A stretch of 64,000 bases of DNA from Flagellimonas beolgyonensis. Its GTDB lineage: Bacteria; Bacteroidota; Bacteroidia; Flavobacteriales; Flavobacteriaceae. The notes under the pieces are model-generated. The model saw only the letters and a list, made by a program, of their open reading frames with translations. It searched no databases and had not been told where the DNA came from. The stretch lies in assembly GCF_003992615.1 (NCBI RefSeq), contig NZ_RZMY01000015.1, positions 141,364 to 205,363 of the forward strand, written 5' to 3'. Below are positions 31,602 through 41,408 of this stretch, one piece after another (the stretch's first letter is position 1; the number at the start of each line of letters is the position of its first letter). Both the position numbers and the translations under genes were made by a program.

Positions 31602-32891
31602 ATGAGCGAAAAAATAGGCCTTAAGGAAGCCATTTCCATCGGAATCGGTGGTATGGTGGGCGGCGGTATTTTTGCCGTTCTCGGGTTGGCCGTTTCCCTA
31701 TCCAAAGGAGGAACCCCATTGGCCTTTTTGTTTGCAGGAGGCATTGCCTTGATCACATCGTACAGTTATGTAAAGCTTTCCAAAACCTACCCTGACCGGG
31801 GTGGTACGGTGAAATTCATCAACCAAGGATTTGGACAAACCATTTTCAGTGGTGGCATCAACAACCTGCTTTGGATCAGTTACATCATTATGCTATCGCT
31901 CTATGCTTCGGCCTTTGGTTCCTATGCCCCAAACTTGTTTGCGATAACTGGCGGTCAGCTGGATTTTCATATCTACGCCAGCGGCATTATCATCCTCGCT
32001 TCGGCCATCAACTATTACAGCATCAAGGTCGTTGGGGTGATTGAATCCTATGCCGTGATCATCAAATTGGTGATCTTGATCTGTTTCATCGGGGTTGGAA
32101 TTTATGGATTGATGGGCAACCCGAATCTGGATCAACTTGCCCCATCGAACTGGGAGGCTCCTCTCCAATTATTGACCGGCGGTATGGTCATCTTTGTGGC
32201 CTACGAAGGGTTTGAACTGATCGCGAATGCCGCGCCGGACATCAAAGACCCAGAAAAGAACATTCCAAGGGCGTATTACAGTTCCATAATTTTTGTCATT
32301 TGTCTGTACATCATTATTGCTGTGGTGACTGTTGGTTCCCTTCCCTTTAAAGAAATTGCCACTGCCCAGGATTATGTGTTGGCCGAGGCTGCCAAGCCCA
32401 TGTTGGGCAAAGTGGGATTTACCATCATTACCATAGCCGCGCTGATCTCTACTTTTTCAGCCATCAATGCTTCTTTATATGGCGGCAGCAGGGTAAGTTA
32501 TGAGATAGCGGAGGATGACGAACTGCCCAGCGAGTTTACCTATCAACTTTGGAACCAGCCCATCGGTTTGCTGATTACTGCCATACTTACTTTGACACTT
32601 ACAAATACTTTGGAATTGGAAAGCATATCCACAGCAGGTAGTGTTGGTTTCCTATTGATTTTTGCCATGGTAAATTTTGTTGGATTCAAATTGGCCGCAG
32701 AAACGGGCAGCACCAAATGGATTCCAATGGTGGGAGGTGTACTTTGCTGCATCGCCCTATTGGCCTTGTTGCAACAGCAATTCAGTTCCAATGCAATGGG
32801 GGTCATCATTGCTGTTTCCTTGATTGCATTCTGTTTTCTTATAGAAATGGTCTATAAAAAAATGGAAAAGAGCCGTTCCCGAACCAAATAG
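31602..32891 (+). CDS. Amino acid permease (APC superfamily)
   Basis: A 429-residue inner-membrane transporter with about 12 helices and the APC N-terminal motif ISIGIGGMVGGGIFAVLGLA (about 11-30), the GxGIF helix-1 site. VFVAYEGFELIANAAPDIKD-like residues at about 205-223 form helix 6. It is shorter than enteric amino-acid permeases but normal for bacterial APC. Substrate unknown; not clustered with a metabolic gene. It probably shares a transcript with DUF2797 upstream. Confidence 0.9.
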   Translation: MSEKIGLKEAISIGIGGMVGGGIFAVLGLAVSLSKGGTPLAFLFAGGIALITSYSYVKLSKTYPDRGGTVKFINQGFGQTIFSGGINNLLWISYIIMLSLYASAFGSYAPNLFAITGGQLDFHIYASGIIILASAINYYSIKVVGVIESYAVIIKLVILICFIGVGIYGLMGNPNLDQLAPSNWEAPLQLLTGGMVIFVAYEGFELIANAAPDIKDPEKNIPRAYYSSIIFVICLYIIIAVVTVGSLPFKEIATAQDYVLAEAAKPMLGKVGFTIITIAALISTFSAINASLYGGSRVSYEIAEDDELPSEFTYQLWNQPIGLLITAILTLTLTNTLELESISTAGSVGFLLIFAMVNFVGFKLAAETGSTKWIPMVGGVLCCIALLALLQQQFSSNAMGVIIAVSLIAFCFLIEMVYKKMEKSRSRTK

Positions 32892-33044
32892 CTTCTTAAA
32901 TGTTTTTGCGGATTGGATGAACACCGATTCAGCATCATCAAACCAAACCACATAATTATAAATCGACAAGTTGTATCCATTAAGTCAGGTGGTATAACTA
33001 ACAGCAAATACCATAATTTTAGTCGATACGATTCAAATTTAACA

Positions 33045-33722
33045 ATGATCAAGCTAAAGCTCAATTGGAGATACCTACTGGCCTTCTACTGTATTATAAT
33101 GTTGTATTCCTCCTTGCATGAACTTGTTCACCATTTTGTCGGTTACCTTATTTGTGGAGAATGGGGCACAAAAAGTTTCAATAGCTTTTCAACGGCTTGC
33201 AATGTGGGCAAAGTAACCTACCTAGCCACATACGCAGGACCGTTGTTTAGTTTTATCATGATGTATGTCGGGGCTTATTTAATGAAAAATCACACCTCGG
33301 ATTATAAAAAACATTTGGGTTTTGCCATGATATTTGCACAATTACCGCTGCAACGAATGGTAATGCCAATGTTCGGGATGAATGATGAACTATTTGCTTC
33401 TACCTATATTTTCGGAAATACCTACGCAACCTATGCCGTTGTCACTATTGTCATTTGGGTCATTTGCATTCCACCATTGATAGTTGCCTACAAATCAATC
33501 GCCAACAAGTACAAAACCTTGTGGTTTTTATTGTATCTCATCCTATTGCCCTACATCATATGGGGACCTATTTTTGGGCTTTTGGAATATTTAATGGTAC
33601 AGAAACAAATATTGTCACGTGCAGTTATTGGTATTGGGCTATTGTTTATCATTAACGAAGGTGTAACCATAATCGGCTATTTTTTCGTGAAAAAATATAT
33701 CAATCCCAATTGGGACAAATAA
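33045..33722 (+). CDS. Integral membrane protein with HExxH motif (M50-like)
   Basis: A 225-residue membrane protein with about six helices. The start at the ATG 33045 (MIKLKLNWRYLLAFYC) is preferred; upstream in-frame codons from TTG 32913 look non-coding. In the first helix is HELVHH (25-30), matching HExxH of zinc metallopeptidases. AGPLFSF follows at 64-70, like the GPL turn after the site-2-protease helix, and FGMNDE near 105 could supply a third ligand. It could be an intramembrane protease or an inactive relative. No substrate or partner is adjacent. Its DNA is more AT-rich than its neighbours. Confidence 0.72.
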   Translation: MIKLKLNWRYLLAFYCIIMLYSSLHELVHHFVGYLICGEWGTKSFNSFSTACNVGKVTYLATYAGPLFSFIMMYVGAYLMKNHTSDYKKHLGFAMIFAQLPLQRMVMPMFGMNDELFASTYIFGNTYATYAVVTIVIWVICIPPLIVAYKSIANKYKTLWFLLYLILLPYIIWGPIFGLLEYLMVQKQILSRAVIGIGLLFIINEGVTIIGYFFVKKYINPNWDK

Positions 33723-33969
33723 TAATCCGTTGTTATCCCCAAATACTACTCTTTAAACACCAAGGCAACCCCGTCTCAAAATAAATTGTATCTTTCTATC
33801 AATGTGTTAATTGGGTCTTTTATATAATATGATATTTTTAACTTCATTTGGAATAAGCATCAGATTTAATGAGGAAGATTTCATGAATGGGTGATTGGGA
33901 ATACAACCTTCAGTAAAAGGTATCAATTTCGATGCGTTCTCCATTATTTTATTTGAAAACCAACCTTAA

Positions 33970-35304
33970 ATGAAAAAATTTCCCAACGCCTTCGTAATCC
34001 TCCTTGGAGTTATTTTACTTTCCTGGGTTTTCACTTACCTTATTCCACAAGGCTCCTACGAGCGAATTACCGATGAAGTTACGGGAGTGACCCGGGTGGT
34101 GAACGATTCCTACCAATCCGTTAGTGCTGAAAGTCCAAGTTTTTTTGACCTTTTGGTGGCCATTCCAAATGGCATTGCGGGCCGATCGGATCTTATCGTT
34201 CTCATTTTTTTGATCGGAGGCTGCTTCTATATCATTGAAAAAACCGGGGCCCTCAACGATGGGCTATCCAAGTTGGTATCCGCACTTCAGGGTAAGGAGT
34301 CGGTTGCATTGGTCATATTGGCCACATTGTTCACCACGGCAGGGGTTACGATTGGCATGCAGGAGGAAGTGGTTGCCATGACGCCCATACTGTTACTGTT
34401 CGGTAAAAGTTTGGGCTACAATGCATTTACCATGCTCTATGCCAGTTATGGCTCTACCGTTTTGGGCAGTTCCTTTAGTCCGTCCAACCCGTTTGCGGTG
34501 CTTATTGCCCAAAAAGAAGCTTCGTTGCAACTTCTATCTGGCAGTACTTTACGATTGATAGTCTTGTTGATCGCTTTTGTTTTATGGCTAATGTATTTGT
34601 TGTATTACGCCCGAAACCATCGGATCGAGAAAACGATAATGGCCCCATCCGATGAAAAAATGGGTGTTCGGAGTACCATCATCCTATGGCTATTGGGCCT
34701 CACCTTTGGTGTCACGGTGTATGGTATCCTCAAATTTGATTGGGGTTTCAACCAAATGTCGGCCTGTTTTTTTGGTTTGGGCATCGTTGCTGCCTTGCTA
34801 GCCAAAATGAGTTTGAACGAAACCAGCGAAACCTATATTGCCGGTATGAAGGAAATGTTGTTCGCGGCCATTATTATGGGGCTGGCCAACAGCATCTCCA
34901 TTGTGTTGACCGATGGCATGATCATGGATACGATCGTGTATGGCCTTTTTGGTCCGCTGCAAAACTTTTCCCCGGCCACTTCGGGCATTCTCATGATGGT
35001 TTCCCATGCCGTGCTGCATTTTCCGGTACCCAGTTACTCCGGTCAGGCCATATTGACCATGCCCGTATTGGTGCCCTTATCCGATTTGATCGGCCTATCG
35101 CGGCAAACCTGTGTACTGGCCTACCAATATGGAGCGGTAATGGCCGATATGCTCGTGCCCACCAATGGCGCCCTCATGGCGGTTTTGGCGATTGCCAATG
35201 TACCTTATAACAAATGGCTTAAATTTGCTTGGAAACCAACGTTGTTCATGCTCCTGATCGGTGCCTTGGCCATCATTTTTGCAGTGGCCACTGGGTATCA
35301 ATAA
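33970..35304 (+). CDS. DcuC/YfcC-family membrane transporter
   Basis: A 444-residue protein with about 12 membrane helices, matching the YfcC/C4-dicarboxylate anaerobic carrier family (PF03606): FVILLGVILLSWVFTYLIPQG at the start, then LIGGCFYIIEKTGALNDG, GVTIGMQEEVVAMTPILL, and the serine-rich YGSTVLGSSFSPSNPFAV. Relatives move basic amino acids or dicarboxylates; the substrate is unknown here. A 247-bp region without recognised features precedes it. DUF6090 follows 33 bp on. Confidence 0.88.
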   Translation: MKKFPNAFVILLGVILLSWVFTYLIPQGSYERITDEVTGVTRVVNDSYQSVSAESPSFFDLLVAIPNGIAGRSDLIVLIFLIGGCFYIIEKTGALNDGLSKLVSALQGKESVALVILATLFTTAGVTIGMQEEVVAMTPILLLFGKSLGYNAFTMLYASYGSTVLGSSFSPSNPFAVLIAQKEASLQLLSGSTLRLIVLLIAFVLWLMYLLYYARNHRIEKTIMAPSDEKMGVRSTIILWLLGLTFGVTVYGILKFDWGFNQMSACFFGLGIVAALLAKMSLNETSETYIAGMKEMLFAAIIMGLANSISIVLTDGMIMDTIVYGLFGPLQNFSPATSGILMMVSHAVLHFPVPSYSGQAILTMPVLVPLSDLIGLSRQTCVLAYQYGAVMADMLVPTNGALMAVLAIANVPYNKWLKFAWKPTLFMLLIGALAIIFAVATGYQ

Positions 35305-35337
35305 GCGATAGAGCGGGCAAAACCAAACCATCCAAAA

Positions 35338-36105
35338 ATGCTCAAGTTTTTTAGAAGAATCAGAAAAGGATTCATCGAAGAGAAAAAATTCAGCAATTAC
35401 CTGCTCTATGCAATCGGGGAAATTGTACTGGTGGTCATCGGGATCTTGATTGCCCTTGCCATCAACAATGCCAATGAAACCCAGGTCAAACGTGAAAAGG
35501 AACAGGTATATCTAAAGGGGTTGCAAGCTGAGTTTGAGACCAGTCGGTTAAAATTGAAGGAATTGATAGCGTACAACAAGCAAAGCTATGAGGATTCCAA
35601 GAAAATTGTCGCTTACATGGTGAACAACAACACCCAACCTGATGAAATGGAGCTGTCCAACCTGTTGTACAATGCCTTTGCTTTCGATATATCCTTCCAT
35701 CCCAATAGTTCTTTGTTGAATGAAATGGTCAATTCCGGAAGTTTAAAGGATATTTCGAATCCGCAGTTGCGCATTTTACTGACCAATTGGCTATCAAACT
35801 TGGAAGACATCAAGGAACAGGAAAACATGCTGAACCACGAAAGAAACAACGTCATCAATATGTTCCGGTCCAACAAGAATAGCATCAAAACCATTTATGA
35901 CCAAACCGGGGTTTCCAGTGAATTGAATCTCCCTGTTGGAACGGAACCTATCAGCAACTTATCGCTATTGCAGTCCACGGAATTTGAAAACAATATGCTC
36001 ATGTTCATTCTTACGAGCATTACCACCGAAACACTGCATTATGCCCCTTTGATGCAAAACATGGATACCATCCTTCAAGTGATCACCAGCGAAATCAAAG
36101 AATAA
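35338..36105 (+). CDS. DUF6090-family membrane protein
   Basis: A 255-residue protein. The N-terminal 55 residues hold the DUF6090 hallmark: a basic segment (MLKFFRRIRKGFIEEKKFSN) and one membrane helix, YAIGEIVLVVIGILIALAIN (about 25-44). The rest is helical and charged (REKEQVYLKGLQAEFETSR), probably periplasmic. The family is common in flavobacteria in many copies with no known function. A bidirectional terminator follows, between it and the convergent AsmA gene. Confidence 0.88.
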   Translation: MLKFFRRIRKGFIEEKKFSNYLLYAIGEIVLVVIGILIALAINNANETQVKREKEQVYLKGLQAEFETSRLKLKELIAYNKQSYEDSKKIVAYMVNNNTQPDEMELSNLLYNAFAFDISFHPNSSLLNEMVNSGSLKDISNPQLRILLTNWLSNLEDIKEQENMLNHERNNVINMFRSNKNSIKTIYDQTGVSSELNLPVGTEPISNLSLLQSTEFENNMLMFILTSITTETLHYAPLMQNMDTILQVITSEIKE

Positions 36106-36134
36106 AAAAAGGGCGATTTTCCATCGCCCTTTTT
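36104..36134. terminator. Bidirectional terminator between convergent genes
   Basis: Stem gggcgat/atcgccc with A-run before and T-run after, so it can serve both the DUF6090 gene and the AsmA gene. Confidence 0.9.
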
Positions 36135-36135
36135 G

Positions 36136-38829
36136 TTAGTTAACGGTATCCTTTTTCTTTTTCAATAATCCGCCCAATACGGATTTGGCAGTTTTCTTCA
36201 CCTGGTCTTCGGCTGTAGGTGTCTTGGTGGTATCGGTTTCCTGGGTCTTGTCACCACCCAAAATGGTACCGATGGCATCTTTGACCCCAGTATTTTTGGT
36301 AGCAGTGGAATCTCCTTCGTTCTTTTTGAACACGTCCGAAAGCAAATCCTTGGCGGTATCCTTACCCTTATTGACGAGCTTCTGTTTTTGGATTTCCACT
36401 AACTTGGTGGTCAGTGTCTTTACTCCAGAAGTTAAATCCGTGGATACGGATGGATCGGTAAAACTGCCCCCGATGTTGGCCGTAACCGGCACGGTAACTT
36501 CCTTCAAACTTTCGTCGTTCATTTGTGCGATCAACTTGTTCACTTCTGGACCCAAATATTTGGCGGGCACATCCAAAGTAGCAGTGTACTTCATTTGCTT
36601 GTCGAAGGTATGGCTACCATCCACATTGATGGCGATATCTTTATACTTCAATGCAAATGGCTTCACTTGTACGGTGCCGTTGTCAAAGTTCAACACGGTC
36701 TTTAGTCCATCCAAATTGATTTCCTTCGTGTCCAAGAAATTCAATTTACTGTCCAAGGAAGATACCAAAGGTGCCTTTTGGGCATCCAATTTGGGGGATA
36801 ACAGTTCTGCCAACAATTTCCCGGATATAGTAGCTAAATTGGGTGTAAAATCCTCGTTTAGGTTACCGGAAAGGTTAATATCGGAATTCAACTTACCTTC
36901 CAAGGCTGCGGCCAAAGGCGTAAGCACTTTTAATAGTTCCAAGCCCGCAAAGGATTCCCCAATATTGAAATTGTTCATACCCAAATCCATATCGAAAGTG
37001 GAAGTATCACCTTTGGTGGACACATACCCATCTACCCCCAAGGTACCCCCGAACAAATCGGATGTCAAATTTTTAACGGTAGCCGTTTCATCTTTAATGA
37101 TCAAGGTGCCCTTTACATTTTTAAGTTTTAGGTCGTCATACAGCACCGTATTGGCGGTTGCCTCAACGGTACAATCCAAAAAGGAAGGAATTTTGATACG
37201 TTCGTCGCCTGTGGATGTTGTTTCTCCTTCGGTTCCACCCTCGGTGGGCTCCGCATCTTCCATCATAAAATCGTTCAAGGCAAACTGGTTGGAAGCCAAC
37301 TTGAAATTTCCCTCCACATTTTCATCGTTGAACATAAAGCCCAATAGATTGGTCAGAGTTCCGGTGGCATTGAAATCGGTCGATCCAGTTTTCCCTTCAA
37401 AGGCATTCAGGGTCACCGTTTGCGGGTTAAAGGTCATGGCCGCTTTGTCGATCACCACAGGATGCTTCATTTCCTCGGAGTTGTACTCAAAACCGGTCAA
37501 CTGCATGGTACCACTGGTCCGGGTATTCTGGTATTGTTTTTTCTCCAAGGAAGCCATATCAAAACTGGTGGTCACATCTGCATTCAACATGCCTTTCAGG
37601 TTAAAGCCCGATGGAACGGGATAGGCTTGTGAAATATTGGCCAGGTTGATCTTGCCATCCATATGCCCGTTCACCTTGGTATTGCCCATCAGTTCCCTGA
37701 TATTGGCATTCATGTTGAACTTGTCCTGATCAATGGTAAAGGACAATTTGTTGATGTTGACATAGGTATCCTCCGTGATTCCGGTTTCGTTGTTGATCTC
37801 GGTATCGATGAACACATTGCGTACCGCTTTGGGCAGGTCCGGATATTTGAAAGAGGCATTATCCGAGTTGATGGCAATCTTGAACGTCGGGATATGCTCA
37901 TCGTCCACAATGCCCTTAAACTGGCCGTTCACTTCAAAGTTGCCCGTGGTTTCCACAGTTTCGATGTTCTTGGAATAGGCTTCGGGAATTACGGCCAAAA
38001 AGTTCTTGAAATCGGAAGAGGGTGTTTTAAAGGTGATATCCACCTCTTGGTTGTCCTCGTTCACTTTTACAAAACCATCGAATACCAACGGCAATTGGTT
38101 TACCATGGCCTTGTTCTCCAAAAAGGAATATTTGCTCTCCGCGAGGTCTATACCGATAAGCGCATCCAAATTGATCTTGTTCTTGTTCAAGTATTGGGTG
38201 CTGTCCATTTCGAAGGAAACCAAGGCATCCGTCAAAGTCTTTAGCTCCGATTTTTCCAAGGACAGATCCCCGGTTCCGGAGTGGTTCATTTCAGAAATGA
38301 CCAATCGCATGCCCCCTGCCCTATCATCATAAACAATCTCCGAATTGGTAATGGCATAGGAATCCATGGCCAGGGTAAAATTGTCATCAGACCCCTCTGC
38401 AGCATCTGATGGGGTGCCTTCTTCTTCCTTGGCGATATCGTAATTGGCATTTTCATCTGCATCCACCAAAATGTTCAATTTGGCCTTATCGATGTTCAAC
38501 CGCTTGATTACAATCGGCTCATCGGCGGATTTGAACAATTCCTTAATGGACATGGAAAGGGCAATTTCATCCGAGGCAAAAAGAGTGTCGCCTTCAAAAG
38601 GGGCCTTGTTCACCAAGGTGATTTTGGTGAGTTCCACATGGGCATTTGGGAAGCTTTTGAGCAAGCTTAAATTAGCATCCTCAAAATCCAAGGTGGCATT
38701 GATGCTGTTGTTGACTTTATTCTTGATGATCTGTTCAATCTTGCCTTGCAGGAAAAAGGGAACCGCGATGATCAGAACAAGTAGGATAAGTAGGGTTATG
38801 CTGGTAATCTTTAGGACTTTTTTCTTCAT
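36136..38829 (-). CDS. AsmA-family protein
   Basis: An 897-residue protein with an N-terminal membrane helix (ITSITLLILLVLIIAVPFFL, about 8-27) and the AsmA/TamB-like N-terminal motif (FEDANLSLLKSFPNAHVEL). It is followed by a long beta-rich, probably periplasmic chain with LRELMGNTKVNGHMDGKINL-type repeats. AsmA-like proteins are proposed bridges carrying phospholipids between membranes. The C-terminal part (RIK..FLDCTVEA region and LSGNLNEDF) is the AsmA-2-like region. The C-terminal 80 residues are low in order and rich in Lys, Thr and Asp. It follows yhhQ 36 bp on. Confidence 0.88.
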   Translation of the reverse strand: MKKKVLKITSITLLILLVLIIAVPFFLQGKIEQIIKNKVNNSINATLDFEDANLSLLKSFPNAHVELTKITLVNKAPFEGDTLFASDEIALSMSIKELFKSADEPIVIKRLNIDKAKLNILVDADENANYDIAKEEEGTPSDAAEGSDDNFTLAMDSYAITNSEIVYDDRAGGMRLVISEMNHSGTGDLSLEKSELKTLTDALVSFEMDSTQYLNKNKINLDALIGIDLAESKYSFLENKAMVNQLPLVFDGFVKVNEDNQEVDITFKTPSSDFKNFLAVIPEAYSKNIETVETTGNFEVNGQFKGIVDDEHIPTFKIAINSDNASFKYPDLPKAVRNVFIDTEINNETGITEDTYVNINKLSFTIDQDKFNMNANIRELMGNTKVNGHMDGKINLANISQAYPVPSGFNLKGMLNADVTTSFDMASLEKKQYQNTRTSGTMQLTGFEYNSEEMKHPVVIDKAAMTFNPQTVTLNAFEGKTGSTDFNATGTLTNLLGFMFNDENVEGNFKLASNQFALNDFMMEDAEPTEGGTEGETTSTGDERIKIPSFLDCTVEATANTVLYDDLKLKNVKGTLIIKDETATVKNLTSDLFGGTLGVDGYVSTKGDTSTFDMDLGMNNFNIGESFAGLELLKVLTPLAAALEGKLNSDINLSGNLNEDFTPNLATISGKLLAELLSPKLDAQKAPLVSSLDSKLNFLDTKEINLDGLKTVLNFDNGTVQVKPFALKYKDIAINVDGSHTFDKQMKYTATLDVPAKYLGPEVNKLIAQMNDESLKEVTVPVTANIGGSFTDPSVSTDLTSGVKTLTTKLVEIQKQKLVNKGKDTAKDLLSDVFKKNEGDSTATKNTGVKDAIGTILGGDKTQETDTTKTPTAEDQVKKTAKSVLGGLLKKKKDTVN

Positions 38830-38865
38830 ACTTACATGTTTTACAACAAATTAAAGGAGAAGATA

Positions 38866-39573
38866 TCAATCCAAAGAAATTTCTTCCCCTATTTTTAAGT
38901 TAAATCTTTTACGCATTAGATATACGAGCAAATACAGGAAAGGGGTGTCGAAAAGGGCAATTATTATTTTAAAAATGAAACCGCTGATCAGCAGCCCATA
39001 AAATTTATCCCATGGAAGCACTCCAAACAAACACAACAAGGTGATTACGGTCAACGTATCGATGAACTGGGAGGAGAAGGTGGAAAAATTGTTTCGTAGC
39101 CACAACATTCTGCCCTCCGTAATCCGTTTCCAAAAGTGATAAATGGTGATGTCGATGTACTGTGCGGCCAAATAGGCCAACATGGATGCCAACACTCCCA
39201 ATGGCGACAGACCGAACACTTTGGTGAACGTTTCATTGTCCACTGGAGATGAGGGAATGGCATCGGAGTATACCGCCAATAAAATGATGCCCATGGAAAA
39301 AAACGAAGCGAAAATTCCGGCCGTGACCACTTGGTTGGCCTTTTTTTGTCCATAGATCTCGGAAATCAAGTCCGTGATCAAAAAGGTGATGGGATAGGGC
39401 AAAATACCCACTGACAATTCAAATAGCGGTGCCCCAAAAACGGTGACATCACCAAATGGGTACCAATGAAAAAACTTTTGAAAGATCAGGTTGGACACCA
39501 CCAAGGAGGTGATGAACAGTGCCCCGAGATAGAGATAAATGGTAAACGCTTTTCTTTTGTCGCCCTGCGTCAT
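38866..39573 (-). CDS. yhhQ: Queuosine precursor transporter (VUT/YhhQ family)
   Basis: A 235-residue inner-membrane protein with about six helices; features include FLITDLISEIYGQKKANQVV (about 59-78), the family's best-conserved segment, and AYLAAQYIDITIYHFWKRIT (about 133-152). YhhQ proteins import queuine precursors for tRNA queuosine. It starts 3 bp after the sppA stop, so the two are cotranscribed. No queuosine genes are present in this window. Confidence 0.9.
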   Translation of the reverse strand: MTQGDKRKAFTIYLYLGALFITSLVVSNLIFQKFFHWYPFGDVTVFGAPLFELSVGILPYPITFLITDLISEIYGQKKANQVVTAGIFASFFSMGIILLAVYSDAIPSSPVDNETFTKVFGLSPLGVLASMLAYLAAQYIDITIYHFWKRITEGRMLWLRNNFSTFSSQFIDTLTVITLLCLFGVLPWDKFYGLLISGFIFKIIIALFDTPFLYLLVYLMRKRFNLKIGEEISLD

Positions 39574-39576
39574 ACG

Positions 39577-41337
39577 TTATTTAATGTTCAAATTGAACGG
39601 CATCTTGGCCTGAATCCCCTCCTGTTTGCCCAACTCCTTGAATTCTTTCAATAACTTATAGGCTTCCGTTCCGATTTCTTCTTCAATGACCGAAGCACCC
39701 AATTTGCTTTTCATGCCGCCCAAATCTTCCATAAAACGTTCAAAATCGGTTTTATACCTTGGATATTTTCGGATACCATAATCCGACAGGTTGGCCATTT
39801 CGGCAGCAGCGGCAATGGCATCGTCCAAATCGCCGAGCTCGTCCACCAAACCGTTCGCTTTGGCATCCACTCCGCTCCATACACGTCCTTGGGCAAGGGC
39901 ATCTACCTGCTCCACGGTCATGTTGCGACCTTGGGCCACCCGACTTAAAAAGGTGGTATACACATCTTCTATCCCTTCCTGCACCACATCGCGGAAACTA
40001 TCGGTCATAGGTTCAAAAACGGAATAATCCACCGAATTTTTATTGGTCCCGACCTGTTCGGCATTGATCCCAACAGTGCCTGCCAATTCATTGATGTTGG
40101 GAATGGTCCCAAACACTCCAATGGAGCCTGTAATGGTGGTCGGTTCGGCAAAAATCTTGTCGCCCCCCACCCCAATATAGTAGCCACCGGATGCGGCCAC
40201 GTTTCCAAAGGAAACGACCAAGGGCTTTTCTTTTTTGGCCAGTTGCATTTCGCGCCAAATAATGTCGGACACCAAGGCACTTCCGCCAGGAGAATCCACT
40301 CGAAACACAATGGCTTTGATGTTTTCGTTTTTTACCGCTTTCTTCAAGGCATCCACAATGAGTCCTTGGCCAATATAATCCTTACCGCCCTCCCCGAAGA
40401 AAATCTCGCCCTGGGCATAGATCACCGCTATTTTATCGGAACCGGTCTCCAACTTTCTTGTTTTGGCCTTATCTACATAATCGGTTAGGGATACATAATT
40501 GAGTTCGTCGTCTTCGCCAACTCCTATTTTGCTTTTGAGCAGGTCCTCATATTCATCAAAATACAATGTCCCATCCAACAGGCCGGAAGCCACCGCATAT
40601 TTGGGCAGTCGGCCTCCCAAAGTATCGGCAATGGTGTTCAGGTTTTCAGGGGCTATTTGACGTGACTCCGAAATATCATCCACCATTACATCCCAAATGG
40701 AAGTCAGCAATTCTTGGATCTGGGTACGGTTTTCATCACTCATGGTATTGGATAAAAAAGGTTCCACGGCACTTTTATATTTGCCATGGCGTATCACTTC
40801 CATTTTGATCCCTGATTTTTCCTGAAGGTCCTTATAGTACAACACTTCCGTGGCCAAACCCTTAAAATCCAAACTACCGACCGGATTTAGGTACACCTCA
40901 TCGGCCACACTGGCCAAATAATAGTCTTTTTGTGCATAAAAGTCGGAATGGGAGGTTATAAACTTCCCAGATTCCTTAAAGTCCAATAAGGCCTTGCGAA
41001 TTTCACGGGTCTGCGCCATGCCGGCCTGTAAAAAACCAGTGGTCAGGCTAATGCCTTTTATATGCTCATCTTCCTTGGCCACTTTAATGGCGTGAATGAT
41101 CTCGTCCAACCCCATCTCTGGTCCCCAAAAGCCTGCAAAGGGATCTGCCTCATCCTTACCCACATAATCCTTGATGGGTGCCAAGAACTCTATTTCCAAA
41201 ACGGAGTTCTTTTTGACCACTACACCATCATCCCCACTGCCCATTAAGGCCAAAAAGAAAAAGAACATGACCATAATGATTCCAAAAGCCACCAAACTAC
41301 CCAATATCGAGGCCAAAAAATTTCTCAAAAAGTTCAT
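39577..41337 (-). CDS. sppA: Signal peptide peptidase SppA (long, 67K type)
   Basis: A 586-residue membrane-anchored serine protease with two tandem S49 domains. The N-terminal membrane helix spans about 10-32 (LGSLVAFGIIMVMFFFFLAL). The catalytic Lys188 lies in HGKYKSAVEPFL and Ser383 in GNVAASGGYYIGV, matching the Lys/Ser dyad of E. coli SppA (209/409). It degrades cleaved signal peptides in the membrane. A TATATTTG -7 box lies on the minus strand 24 bp upstream (41361-41368). First gene of the sppA-yhhQ-AsmA run. Confidence 0.96.
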   Translation of the reverse strand: MNFLRNFLASILGSLVAFGIIMVMFFFFLALMGSGDDGVVVKKNSVLEIEFLAPIKDYVGKDEADPFAGFWGPEMGLDEIIHAIKVAKEDEHIKGISLTTGFLQAGMAQTREIRKALLDFKESGKFITSHSDFYAQKDYYLASVADEVYLNPVGSLDFKGLATEVLYYKDLQEKSGIKMEVIRHGKYKSAVEPFLSNTMSDENRTQIQELLTSIWDVMVDDISESRQIAPENLNTIADTLGGRLPKYAVASGLLDGTLYFDEYEDLLKSKIGVGEDDELNYVSLTDYVDKAKTRKLETGSDKIAVIYAQGEIFFGEGGKDYIGQGLIVDALKKAVKNENIKAIVFRVDSPGGSALVSDIIWREMQLAKKEKPLVVSFGNVAASGGYYIGVGGDKIFAEPTTITGSIGVFGTIPNINELAGTVGINAEQVGTNKNSVDYSVFEPMTDSFRDVVQEGIEDVYTTFLSRVAQGRNMTVEQVDALAQGRVWSGVDAKANGLVDELGDLDDAIAAAAEMANLSDYGIRKYPRYKTDFERFMEDLGGMKSKLGASVIEEEIGTEAYKLLKEFKELGKQEGIQAKMPFNLNIK

Positions 41338-41360
41338 TCAATAAAAAATTTATTACTCCC

Positions 41361-41368
41361 CAAATATA
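41361..41368 (-). promoter_or_regulatory. Candidate -7 box of sppA
   Basis: Read on the minus strand: TATATTTG (TAnnTTTG), 24 bp before the sppA start; no TTG at -33. Confidence 0.45.
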
Positions 41369-41408
41369 ACCATTGTAGTATTGTTTTGTTTACTTTGTTT
41401 CTTCGATT

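Noticed and set aside
36185..37624. 479-codon open frame on the plus strand opposite the AsmA gene
   Set aside because: It is the complement of a conserved AsmA gene, is poor in conserved motifs, and has a Ser/Val/Lys-rich composition expected of an antisense frame.
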